This document shows, piece by piece, positions 1 to 5,717 of a stretch of DNA of 10,886 bases (its first letter is position 1; the number at the start of each line of letters is the position of its first letter). The DNA is from an uncultured Rhodoferax sp. Lineage in GTDB: Bacteria > Pseudomonadota > Gammaproteobacteria > Burkholderiales > Burkholderiaceae_C. The notes under the pieces are model-generated. The model searched no databases and was not told the DNA's origin. It worked only from the letters and a program-made list of their open reading frames with translations. The stretch is taken from the NCBI GenBank assembly GCA_936943465.1, contig CAKZJN010000236.1, positions 1-10,886 on the forward strand. Direction: 5' to 3'. The position numbers were made by a program, and so were the translations under genes.

Positions 1-1
1 C

Positions 2-211
2 CTGCTGGTGGCGGGCGAAGCGCTCAGCCATTGTGTGGCGGCTTCGGTGGACGATATGTGCACCCACCTGCCTTCCGAGCGCTTGCAGCAGACCGTGCTG
101 GTGACGGATTGCATGAGTTCGGTACCGGGCTTTGAGGCGGCAGGAGAAGCCTTCCTGCAACGCGCCCGAGCGCACGGCTTGCGCACCGGCAACTTGAACG
201 CCTTGGCCTGA
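2..211 (+). CDS. Cysteine hydrolase of the isochorismatase/nicotinamidase-like fold, C-terminal fragment
   Basis: The reading frame is open from the left edge and stops with TGA at 209-211, so only the last 69 residues are visible and the start lies outside the window. The stretch VAGEALSHCVAASVDD matches the region around the nucleophilic cysteine of isochorismatase-family hydrolases (a small residue, then Cys-Val, then an alpha helix); the candidate catalytic Cys is codon 32-34. It is followed by VLVTDCMSSVPGFE, the usual strand-plus-loop after that helix. The catalytic Asp and Lys of the family triad would be in the missing N-terminal part. Family members hydrolyse amides or vinyl ethers such as nicotinamide or isochorismate; the substrate here cannot be told. 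The SHCV form resembles nicotinamidase-like members more than isochorismatases, but this is weak evidence. xerD begins 22 bases downstream, so the two may be co-transcribed. Confidence 0.75.
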   Translation: MLVAGEALSHCVAASVDDMCTHLPSERLQQTVLVTDCMSSVPGFEAAGEAFLQRARAHGLRTGNLNALA

Positions 212-233
212 GCCGACAAGCCAGAGCGCGCCG

Positions 234-1160
234 ATGGCCCTTGCCGTGAATGCCCACAGCGTCGCCAGCCTGGAGGCCATCGATGCCTTTATTGATGCGT
301 TGTGGCTGGAAGAGGGCCTGTCCAAAAACACCCTGGCCGCTTACCGCCGCGACCTGACCCTGTTTGGCAATTGGCTGGCAGAACGCAGCAAGGCCCTGCC
401 CGATACCGCCGAGGCCGACCTGCAGGCCTACTTTGCCCAGCGCCACGCCCATACCAAGGCCACCAGTGCCAACCGGCGCCTGACGGTGTTCAAGCGCTAC
501 TTTCGCTGGGCCTTGCGCGAGAACCGTATTTCAGCCGACCCGACGCTCAAACTGCAGTCGGCCAAGCAGGCCTTGCGGGTACCCAAGACATTGACGGAGG
601 CGCAGGTTGAGGCGTTGCTGGCCGCCCCCGACACCAGCAACGCGCTGGGCACGCGGGACCGGACCATGCTGGAGCTGATGTATGCCAGCGGCCTGCGGGT
701 GAGTGAACTGGTGGACCTGCGGGTGTTTAACGTCAGCTTGCAGGACAACGTGTTGCGGGTGATGGGCAAGGGCTCCAAGGAACGCCTGGTGCCGTTTGGC
801 GAGGTGGCGGCCGACTGGCTACGCCAGTACCTGGCGGCGGCGCGGCAGGAACTGCTGGCCGGCAAACAGACCCAGGATCTGTTTGTGACCGCGCGCGGTC
901 CGCACGCCGGCAGTGCCATGTCGCGGGTCATGTTCTGGATGGTGGTCAAGAAGTACGCGCTGGCAGCCGGCATTCGCTCGCCGCTTTCACCGCACACCCT
1001 GCGGCATGCCTTTGCGACCCATTTGCTCAACCACGGTGCGGATTTGCGGGCGGTGCAAATGCTGCTCGGTCACGCCGATATTTCAACCACCACGATTTAC
1101 ACGCATGTGGCACGGGAGCGGCTGGCCCAGTTGCACGCCGCACACCATCCGCGCGGTTGA
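234..1160 (+). CDS. xerD: Site-specific tyrosine recombinase XerD
   Basis: This 308-residue protein is the XerD subunit of the XerCD recombinase, which resolves chromosome dimers at dif during cell division together with XerC and FtsK. The N-terminal SAM-like core-binding domain (about 12-100) carries the XerD-typical DALWLEEGLSKNTLAAYRRDL. The C-terminal catalytic domain (about 115-300) keeps the full tyrosine-recombinase set: Arg155 (GLRVSEL), Lys179 (GKGSKERLVP), His254 and Arg257 (HTLRHAFATH), His280 (LLGH) and nucleophile Tyr289 (TTIYTHV). The end HHPRG matches the XerD tail, which favours XerD over XerC. Length is close to the usual ~300. The start at 234 is the first ATG ahead of the conserved N-terminus; no strong Shine-Dalgarno precedes it, so a shift of a few codons is possible. 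It sits downstream of the hydrolase and converges on the EAL-HDOD gene. No dif site was recognised nearby, as expected for a chromosomal xerD. Confidence 0.95.
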   Translation: MALAVNAHSVASLEAIDAFIDALWLEEGLSKNTLAAYRRDLTLFGNWLAERSKALPDTAEADLQAYFAQRHAHTKATSANRRLTVFKRYFRWALRENRISADPTLKLQSAKQALRVPKTLTEAQVEALLAAPDTSNALGTRDRTMLELMYASGLRVSELVDLRVFNVSLQDNVLRVMGKGSKERLVPFGEVAADWLRQYLAAARQELLAGKQTQDLFVTARGPHAGSAMSRVMFWMVVKKYALAAGIRSPLSPHTLRHAFATHLLNHGADLRAVQMLLGHADISTTTIYTHVARERLAQLHAAHHPRG

Positions 1161-1174
1161 CCCGCGCCCGGGTT
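1159..1174. terminator. Possible weak bidirectional terminator hairpin between convergent genes
   Basis: The 14-base gap between the xerD stop and the stop of the EAL-HDOD gene contains ACCCG (1160-1164), a four-base loop and CGGGT (1169-1173), followed on the plus strand by only TT. The stem is five GC-rich pairs, six with a G-U. The T run is too short for a canonical Rho-independent terminator, but the place, exactly between two converging stop codons, fits a termination role. This is inference from position and symmetry. Confidence 0.3.
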
Positions 1175-2431
1175 TCAGGCGCCGATGGACTCCGCCCAGA
1201 CCAGCGCCTGCAGGTGGCACCAGTTCACGTGGCTGCTGGCAAGCCCGAGCGATTGGGTGGCTTTGGCAAACGCCACGTCGTCGTTGGACTCGCAGGCAAT
1301 GGTGAGTTCCAGAAACGGGGCCAGCGGGCCCGAGTTCAGCAGCAAGGCTTCGTTGACCTGCGAGGGCAGAGTGAGCGTGGCCAGGGCCGCATCCATGGGC
1401 ATGCCCAGCATGGTATCGAGCATGGAGAACACACCCACCACAAATGCGTTGTCGCAGTCTTCGGGCGGCAGCTTTTCCTGTGCCAACATTTCCATTAGGC
1501 GACCGCGAACCACGGCTGTAGTGCCGACCGCCGGTGGCGTGCCGCCGTGGTTGGACGTGGTCATCAGCAAGGCAGCCCACTTGAACAGGCGGTTCAAGCC
1601 GAGCAGCATCACGGCGTGCTTGAAGGAGGTGACTTCCGAGCGCAGGCCGAAACCGGCGGAATTGATGAAGCGCAGCAGGTTGAACGACAGCATCGGATCG
1701 TGCTTGAGCAGCGCTTCAATATCGTTGGTGCTGCTTTGTTTGCGCACCAGGTCAATCAGCCGAATGATGTTGGCCTGCGCCGCCTGGGCCCGTTGCCCCT
1801 CCACGATCACCGGCTTGGCAAACCAGGAGCCCTGGAACAGCTTCACACCCAGGTCTTTCACCAGAGTGAACTGTTTGTCGGTCTGCACGTTGCTGGCGAT
1901 CAGCCGCGCCTCGGTCTTGGCCTGCGCCAGTTTGACAAAGCCGGCCACCGCTTCAGGCTTCAGGATTGACAGATCAAACTTGATGAAGGACGCCAAAGGC
2001 AACCAGGCTTCGTACTGCTGCGTCAGGACCGAGTAGTCAAACGCCAGGCGAAAGCCACGGCGGTGCAACTGCTGCAGGTTGGGCAGGTGGTTGTTGATCT
2101 GGTCCAGCTGTGAAATCGGCAGTGCCGGAATCTCCAGCACCACACGTTCCGGCGCCACCAGTTCCAGGTGACCGCCGGCCAGACTTTGGTGCGTGCAGTT
2201 AACGAAGATGGTCTTGCGGCTGGCCAGCACATCGGTTTCTGCCAGTGACAGCGCGTTGAAAAGCAATTGCGCATCGCTGGAGGCGCTGCGGGCGTCGGAC
2301 TCCAGCGTGCGGTCGAAGAGTTCGTAGCCAATGACAGTGCGGTAATCGTCCAGAATGGCCTGCCGCGCAATCGCCCGGCTGGTGTCCGGGTGTTGTGTGG
2401 TGAGTGGGTTGCTACTCGGGTTTTCTTGCAT
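1175..2431 (-). CDS. Degenerate EAL domain plus HDOD domain signalling protein (YuxH-like)
   Basis: This 418-residue protein has an N-terminal EAL-like domain (about 22-208) and a C-terminal HDOD domain (about 213-400), the architecture known from YuxH-type regulators. EAL landmarks are YELF (36-39), FVNCT with Asn78, Glu100, IKFDLS with Lys151, and LFQGSWFAKP (198-207). Two catalytic landmarks are altered: the usual DDFG is FDYS (131-134), and the loop-6 LAE-x-VE motif reads LIASNVQ (177-183) without its glutamate. It is therefore probably not an active cyclic-di-GMP phosphodiesterase and may only bind nucleotide or partners. HDOD is seen in HDPMLSFNLLRFINSAGF (244-261) and FKHAVMLLGL. It is cytoplasmic, with no signal or membrane segment. 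The ATG at 2431 is chosen over an in-frame TTG at 2485, which lies inside a hairpin and adds an unconserved 18-residue extension; neither has a clear Shine-Dalgarno. It follows the DUF455 gene on the same strand after 73 bases. Confidence 0.85.
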   Translation of the reverse strand: MQENPSSNPLTTQHPDTSRAIARQAILDDYRTVIGYELFDRTLESDARSASSDAQLLFNALSLAETDVLASRKTIFVNCTHQSLAGGHLELVAPERVVLEIPALPISQLDQINNHLPNLQQLHRRGFRLAFDYSVLTQQYEAWLPLASFIKFDLSILKPEAVAGFVKLAQAKTEARLIASNVQTDKQFTLVKDLGVKLFQGSWFAKPVIVEGQRAQAAQANIIRLIDLVRKQSSTNDIEALLKHDPMLSFNLLRFINSAGFGLRSEVTSFKHAVMLLGLNRLFKWAALLMTTSNHGGTPPAVGTTAVVRGRLMEMLAQEKLPPEDCDNAFVVGVFSMLDTMLGMPMDAALATLTLPSQVNEALLLNSGPLAPFLELTIACESNDDVAFAKATQSLGLASSHVNWCHLQALVWAESIGA

Positions 2432-2440
2432 GGCGATGGG

Positions 2441-2495
2441 GCGTGACAGTCTGGATTTCCATTCTAGACCTTGCCGGGGCGGCAAACTGTCGCGC
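2441..2495 (-). promoter_or_regulatory. Nested inverted repeats in the leader of the EAL-HDOD gene
   Basis: The 73-base gap upstream of the EAL-HDOD start holds two symmetric elements. The outer arms are GCGTGACAGT (2441-2450) and ACTGTCGCGC (2486-2495), nine of ten positions complementary. Between them sits a perfect hairpin with arms TTGCCG (2471-2476) and CGGCAA (2480-2485) and a three-base loop. On the minus strand a TAGAAT, a -10-like hexamer one mismatch from consensus, lies at 2463-2468, without a good -35. The region could be an operator, an mRNA leader structure, or a weak terminator for the upstream DUF455 gene. The symmetry is observed; the role is inferred. Confidence 0.4.
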
Positions 2496-2504
2496 GGGTG
2501 GCGT

Positions 2505-3305
2505 TCAAGCGGCCCCGGTGGGCAGGCTGGCCAGTTCTTCTTCGGTAAACCCTGCAGCCTGACGCGCCGGTAAATTGAAGGGTGGCTTCAGCCGGGGTCC
2601 TCCAAAGCGTTGGGCTACATCGGCATAAAACGCCGCCCGGTCCAAGCCATCGCGCTCACACAGCCAGTGGTACCAGTGGTTGCCCAAGGCCACATGGCCG
2701 ACTTCCTCCGCCAGAATGACGTCCAGCAAGGCCACTGCCTGCAGGGCCGCGTCGGTGCCTACCTTGCGCAGTTTGACCTGAATAATGGGCGTAGCGTCCA
2801 GGCCGCGTGCCTCCAGCGTGCGCGGCACCAGCGCCATGCGCGCCACCACATCGTGGCGGGTGTTCCCTGCCATGGTCCACAAGCCGTCATGGGCTGGAAA
2901 GTCGCCGTAGGCGTAGCCAAGGGATTGCAGGTGATCGCTCAGCATCATGAAATGCTTGGCCTCCTCAAAGGCTACCTGCAGCCAGCCGGTGTAGTAGGCC
3001 GGCGGCATACCGGAAAAGCGCCACACCGCATCCAGCGCCAGGTTGATGGCGTTGAACTCAATGTGGGCAATCGAGTGCATCAGGGCAGCGTGGCCCTCGG
3101 CGGTGAACGGAGAGCGCCGCGGCACGTCCTTGGGCAGCACGAGTTGGGGCAATTCCGGGCGTCCCGGGGCGGTGTCTGCTTCAGGCGGGCGTGCGGGGTC
3201 GATGGCCAGCGTCTGCCGTTGATTCCACAGGGCGCGCACCGCTTCCACCTTGGCGGGAGGCGCTGCGCACTGAAAAGCGGCGTACGCGCCGTGCCGGAGT
3301 TCCAT
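2505..3305 (-). CDS. DUF455 family ferritin-like di-iron protein
   Basis: This 266-residue protein belongs to the DUF455 family of ferritin-like four-helix proteins, whose biochemical role is not established. Its signature is the stretch VPRTLEARGLDATP (150-163). The expected di-iron ligands are all present in order: Glu83 (HIEFNA), Glu115 and His118 (EEAKH), Glu155 (TLEARG), Glu191 and His194 (EEVGH). This E...ExxH...E...ExxH pattern is the ferritin/RNR-like carboxylate di-iron site, so an oxidase, hydroxylase or iron-handling role is plausible but unproven. There is no signal peptide; it is cytoplasmic. The start MELRHGA at 3305 fits the family N-terminus; ATG 3308 directly before it is equally possible. 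A longer frame from 3353 would overlap the divergent gene and is rejected. No Shine-Dalgarno is seen at the usual spacing. It is divergent from the gamma-carbonic-anhydrase/hslO pair and upstream of the EAL-HDOD gene. Confidence 0.85.
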   Translation of the reverse strand: MELRHGAYAAFQCAAPPAKVEAVRALWNQRQTLAIDPARPPEADTAPGRPELPQLVLPKDVPRRSPFTAEGHAALMHSIAHIEFNAINLALDAVWRFSGMPPAYYTGWLQVAFEEAKHFMMLSDHLQSLGYAYGDFPAHDGLWTMAGNTRHDVVARMALVPRTLEARGLDATPIIQVKLRKVGTDAALQAVALLDVILAEEVGHVALGNHWYHWLCERDGLDRAAFYADVAQRFGGPRLKPPFNLPARQAAGFTEEELASLPTGAA

Positions 3306-3309
3306 CATC

Positions 3310-3323
3310 CCTACAATTCTAGG
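3310..3323. promoter_or_regulatory. Overlapping divergent -10 elements in a near-palindrome
   Basis: The 14-base stretch CCTACAATTCTAGG is palindromic except for one C/C pair. It contains TACAAT on the plus strand (3312-3317) and TAGAAT on the minus strand (3316-3321), each one mismatch from TATAAT, placed symmetrically about 3316.5 and sharing the central bases. The plus one would start transcription near 3324, giving about 23 bases of leader with a GAGAAG Shine-Dalgarno (3335-3340) for the gamma-carbonic-anhydrase gene. The minus one would start near 3309, right at the DUF455 ATG. No convincing -35 box is seen for either, so activator dependence or a false match are both possible. Confidence 0.4.
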
Positions 3324-3346
3324 CAATCCGACTTGAGAAGAACGAT

Positions 3347-3871
3347 ATGGCAATTTATGAATTGGACGGCACCGCGCCGCGCATTGCGGCCAGCGCCTGG
3401 GTGGCTGACAGCGCCCAGGTGATGGGCAATGTGGAACTGGCCAACGACTGCAGCGTGTGGTTTGGCACCGTGATTCGCGGCGACACCGAAGAGATTCGCG
3501 TGGGGCGTGGCACCAATATCCAGGACGGCAGCGTGCTGCATGCCGACCGCGACAAACCGTTGCACATTGGGGAAGACGTGACCGTGGGCCACCAGGTCAT
3601 GCTGCACGGCTGCACGGTAGGCGATGGCTCACTGATCGGCATTGGTGCCGTGGTGCTGAACGGTGCCAAGATCGGCAAGGGCTGCATTGTGGGTGCCGGC
3701 GCGCTGGTGACTGAGGGCAAGGAGTTCCCCGATGGCAGCATGATTCTGGGCAGCCCCGCCAAAGCGGTGCGGGCATTGACGCCGGAGCAACAGGAAGGCC
3801 TTCGCTGGAGCGCACGGCATTACGTAGAGAACGCCCAGCGTTTTCGCACCGGCCTGAAAAAAATCGCATAA
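3347..3871 (+). CDS. Gamma carbonic anhydrase family protein (YrdA/PaaY-like left-handed beta-helix)
   Basis: The 174-residue protein consists of hexapeptide repeats (for example VMGNVELANDCSVWFGTVIRGD, IGIGAVVLNGAKIGKGCIVGAG) that build a left-handed parallel beta-helix, followed by a C-terminal helix from about residue 134. Family members form trimers with zinc sites at subunit interfaces. The three zinc-binding histidines are recognisable as His65 (SVLHAD), His82 (VGHQV) and His87 (MLHGC). The acidic loop that carries the proton-shuttle glutamate in archaeal Cam is absent, as in YrdA and PaaY; hence carbonic anhydrase activity is possible but uncertain, and a thioesterase-like or unknown function is an alternative. 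The start is fixed by the Shine-Dalgarno GAGAAG six bases ahead of the ATG. It is followed after 42 bases by hslO, with a hairpin in the gap, and is divergent from the DUF455 gene. Confidence 0.92.
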   Translation: MAIYELDGTAPRIAASAWVADSAQVMGNVELANDCSVWFGTVIRGDTEEIRVGRGTNIQDGSVLHADRDKPLHIGEDVTVGHQVMLHGCTVGDGSLIGIGAVVLNGAKIGKGCIVGAGALVTEGKEFPDGSMILGSPAKAVRALTPEQQEGLRWSARHYVENAQRFRTGLKKIA

Positions 3872-3875
3872 ACCC

Positions 3876-3896
3876 GCGGCGCTTGTTTGGCGCCGC
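3876..3896 (+). other. GC-rich hairpin between the gamma-carbonic-anhydrase gene and hslO
   Basis: GCGGCGC (3876-3882) and GCGCCGC (3890-3896) are perfect reverse complements with a seven-base T-rich loop. The stem starts four bases after the upstream stop codon and ends seven bases before the hslO Shine-Dalgarno. It is followed by ACCCTTT, with no T run, so it is not a typical Rho-independent terminator. It could protect the upstream mRNA end, partly attenuate transcription into hslO, or affect access to the hslO ribosome binding site. Confidence 0.55.
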
Positions 3897-3903
3897 ACCC
3901 TTT

Positions 3904-3907
3904 GGAG
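3904..3907 (+). promoter_or_regulatory. Ribosome binding site fixing the hslO start
   Basis: GGAG lies six bases ahead of the ATG at 3914. It selects this ATG over an upstream in-frame TTG at 3887, which would lie in the loop of the preceding hairpin and has no such site. Confidence 0.7.
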
Positions 3908-3913
3908 TCGTGC

Positions 3914-4900
3914 ATGTCTGAACTGCACAAGTTTTTATTTGACGGCCTGCCGGTGCGTGGTGTGTTGGTGCGCCTGACCGATGCCTGGACCGAAATTCTG
4001 CGCCGCCGCGCCAGCAACAGCGAGACCGGCGCCTATGCGACGGCGGTGCGTGACATGCTGGGCGAAATGACGGCCGCTGCGGCCCTGATGCAGGCCAATA
4101 TCAAGTTTGACGGCGCGCTGGTGCTGCAGATTTTTGGCGATGGGCCAGTGCAGGTGGCCGTGGTGGAGATGCAGCCTGACTTTGCCTTGCGCGCTACGGC
4201 AACGGTACAAGGCGAGGTTGCGCCTGCCGCGACGCTCAGCCAGATGGTCAACGTCCACAACAAGGGCCGCTGCGCCATTACGCTGGACCCCAAGACCAAG
4301 TTCCCCGGCCAGCAGCCCTACCAGGGCGTCGTGCCTTTGTTTGATGACCACGGCAAGCCGATCGAAAAGCTCAGCCAAGTGCTGGAGCACTACATGCTGC
4401 AAAGTGAGCAGCTCGACACCACGCTGGTGCTGGCGGCCGATGACAAGGTCGCAGCTGGTTTGTTGATTCAGCGTCTGCCCATGGCGGGAGAAGGCAATCT
4501 GGCGGGCAGCATGGTGTCCCGTGAAAACGAAGACCAGATTGGTCTGAACGAACACTACAACCGCATCGCCACGCTGGCCGCCAGCCTGAAGCGCGAGGAG
4601 CTGCTAACGTTGGACGTCGATACGATTTTGCGTCGCTTGTTTTGGGAAGAAAGCGTCACACGCTTCCTGCCGCTGCAGGGGGAAACGGCACCGCGTTTTC
4701 GCTGCAACTGCAGCCGCGAGCGGGTTGGCAAGATGATCGTGGGGCTGGGCCGCGAAGAGGCCGAGGGCATATTGAGCGAGCGCGGCAACATTGAGGTTGG
4801 CTGTGAGTTCTGTGGCCTGCAGTACCGGTTTGACCCGGTCGATGCGGCACAACTCTTTGTCGATGCGATTCAGTTGGTGGGTGGCGGCAAGTCCCACTAA
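3914..4900 (+). CDS. hslO: Redox-regulated molecular chaperone Hsp33
   Basis: Hsp33 is a cytosolic holdase chaperone that is inactive when reduced with zinc bound, and is switched on when oxidants release the zinc and form disulfides. The zinc-binding redox switch is seen near the C-terminus: Cys264-x-Cys266 (RFRCNCSRER) and Cys297-x2-Cys300 (GCEFCGLQY), the standard CxC...CxxC arrangement. Upstream are the N-terminal substrate-binding core (about 1-180) and the flexible linker region (about 180-260) with the landmarks LTDAWTEIL and GPVQVAVVE. At 328 residues it is longer than the roughly 290 of the enterobacterial protein. It is the second plus-strand gene after the gamma-carbonic-anhydrase gene and ends tail-to-tail with the NadR-like ATPase gene, the two stop codons overlapping. 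Heat or oxidative control is likely from the family, but no sigma-32 promoter was recognised here. Confidence 0.96.
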   Translation: MSELHKFLFDGLPVRGVLVRLTDAWTEILRRRASNSETGAYATAVRDMLGEMTAAAALMQANIKFDGALVLQIFGDGPVQVAVVEMQPDFALRATATVQGEVAPAATLSQMVNVHNKGRCAITLDPKTKFPGQQPYQGVVPLFDDHGKPIEKLSQVLEHYMLQSEQLDTTLVLAADDKVAAGLLIQRLPMAGEGNLAGSMVSRENEDQIGLNEHYNRIATLAASLKREELLTLDVDTILRRLFWEESVTRFLPLQGETAPRFRCNCSRERVGKMIVGLGREEAEGILSERGNIEVGCEFCGLQYRFDPVDAAQLFVDAIQLVGGGKSH

Positions 4901-4905
4901 GTGGG
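4893..4905. repeat. Small palindrome spanning two overlapping convergent stop codons
   Basis: CCCAC (4893-4897) and GTGGG (4901-4905) flank the three bases TAA. The hslO stop TAA (4898-4900) and the opposite-strand TAG (4897-4899) overlap within it. The five-pair stem could form in either transcript. No T tract follows, so it does not look like a strong terminator, and each transcript probably runs antisense into the other gene for some distance. Confidence 0.4.
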
Positions 4906-5400
4906 GGCTGGGCCGAGCAGCGCGCTGAAAAGCCGGTGCTCGCATTCCGAGTCCGAGCATTTTTCGCAGCTCCATTTCCACGGCGTGCCGGTTGATTCGG
5001 GAACTACCCCGTTGGCACGTTGAATCACTTGCAATGCCTGCGCGCGGCGTTCATTTGCGCAGCCGTACACGGTGCAAAACGGAATGCCGCTTTCCACCAG
5101 AACCTGCCGCAGACGCTGGTCGATACGGATGCGCAAAGACTGGTCATTGCGTAAGTTGTCTTGGCCCTCAAGTGGAAAGTCCATGCCGGTCAGCAGCGTG
5201 AGGCCAACTCCCCGGTGCTGTTCGATGGCCTGAGCGTAAAGCGAGGTGTCTGAGTGCAGCACATCGGCATACACCGCGCTCAGCAGCAGCGTTTCCGTCT
5301 CGCAAACTACGCAGGGAAAGTCATCCCGCAGTTGGGCGGCAAGTTCTAGGGCTAATTGGGTTTTGCCGGTGCATTCGGCGCCGAGAATGGCAATGCGCAT
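4897..5400 (-). CDS. NadR-like P-loop ATPase with a Cys-rich C-terminal motif, function unknown
   Basis: The 167-residue protein begins with MRIAILGAECTGKTQLALEL, a Walker A motif G7-x4-GKT14 in the GAE-x-TGK form typical of NadR/AAA_28-type P-loop proteins, a group that includes ribosylnicotinamide kinase. LLTGMDFPLEGQDNLRND (69-86) fits the Walker-B-like region and the following Arg/Asp-rich segment; LRIRIDQRLRQVLVESGIPFCTVYG (89-113) matches the lid helix and final strand. An unusual tail follows: Cys145-x2-Cys148-x4-Cys153-x-His155, which could bind a metal. Phosphorylation of nicotinamide riboside or another small nucleoside-like substrate is possible from the fold but not shown; no nucleotidyltransferase domain is fused to it. 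No clear Shine-Dalgarno is seen. It lies 20 bases downstream of ftsB as the last gene of the pyrG operon and ends in a four-base overlap with hslO. Confidence 0.75.
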   Translation of the reverse strand: MRIAILGAECTGKTQLALELAAQLRDDFPCVVCETETLLLSAVYADVLHSDTSLYAQAIEQHRGVGLTLLTGMDFPLEGQDNLRNDQSLRIRIDQRLRQVLVESGIPFCTVYGCANERRAQALQVIQRANGVVPESTGTPWKWSCEKCSDSECEHRLFSALLGPAPT

Positions 5401-5420
5401 ACGGCTGAAGGCGGTGCGAT

Positions 5421-5696
5421 CTATTTGGTGATCTGCACAAAAATTTCGTTGTTCTTGACCATGCCCAACTCACCGCGGGCTTTTTCTTCCACGATTTCCA
5501 GACCTTCCTTGAGGTCGCGGATTTCTTCACTCAGCCGGTCATTGGCCAGCGAAGCCTTGGCGTTCTTGCCTTTCTGCTCATCCAGTTCACTTTGCAGCTT
5601 GCTCACATTGGGCACGCTCCCACGGCCAAACCACAACTGCCCGTGCAGGATAACCAGCAGGGCAATCAGCAACACCGGAACCAGACGGTTACGCAT
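5421..5696 (-). CDS. ftsB: Cell division protein FtsB
   Basis: FtsB is a small bitopic inner-membrane protein that forms a complex with FtsL and FtsQ in the divisome and helps activate septal peptidoglycan synthesis by FtsWI. The 91 residues show a short cytoplasmic N-terminus (MRNR), one transmembrane segment (about 5-23, rich in Leu, Val and Ile), and a periplasmic coiled coil (about 31-72, with KLQSELDEQ, NDRLSEEIRDLKEGLEIVEE). The conserved end motif EEKARGELGMVKNNEIFVQI corresponds to the EE-x-AR-x-EL-x-M motif of the family. It is slightly shorter than the ~103 residues of the E. coli protein. Its position directly downstream of eno, 32 bases after the eno stop, is the classic location in proteobacteria. 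No Shine-Dalgarno is evident ahead of the ATG, so translation may depend on readthrough coupling or unstructured mRNA. Confidence 0.93.
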   Translation of the reverse strand: MRNRLVPVLLIALLVILHGQLWFGRGSVPNVSKLQSELDEQKGKNAKASLANDRLSEEIRDLKEGLEIVEEKARGELGMVKNNEIFVQITK

Positions 5697-5717
5697 GCGG
5701 CAATGGTTTGGCCGTTG

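Noticed and set aside
234..1160. Tyrosine recombinase as a sign of an integron or mobile element
   Set aside because: The protein is a chromosomal XerD in sequence and length. No attachment repeats, cassettes or phage genes lie nearby.
2432..2485. Extended TTG start of the EAL-HDOD protein at 2485
   Set aside because: The TTG lies in a perfect hairpin, has no ribosome binding site, and adds a basic unconserved stretch before the ATG at 2431.
3306..3353. Extended start of the DUF455 protein at 3353
   Set aside because: It would overlap the start codon of the divergent gene and the putative promoter, and the added residues are not like the family N-terminus.
2610..3422. A 270-codon plus-strand frame opposite the DUF455 gene
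   Set aside because: It runs into the start of the gamma-carbonic-anhydrase gene in another frame and lacks motifs, whereas the minus strand encodes a complete di-iron ligand set.
3887..3913. Extended TTG start of Hsp33 at 3887
   Set aside because: The ATG at 3914 has a well-spaced GGAG and begins at the family N-terminus; the TTG falls in a hairpin loop.
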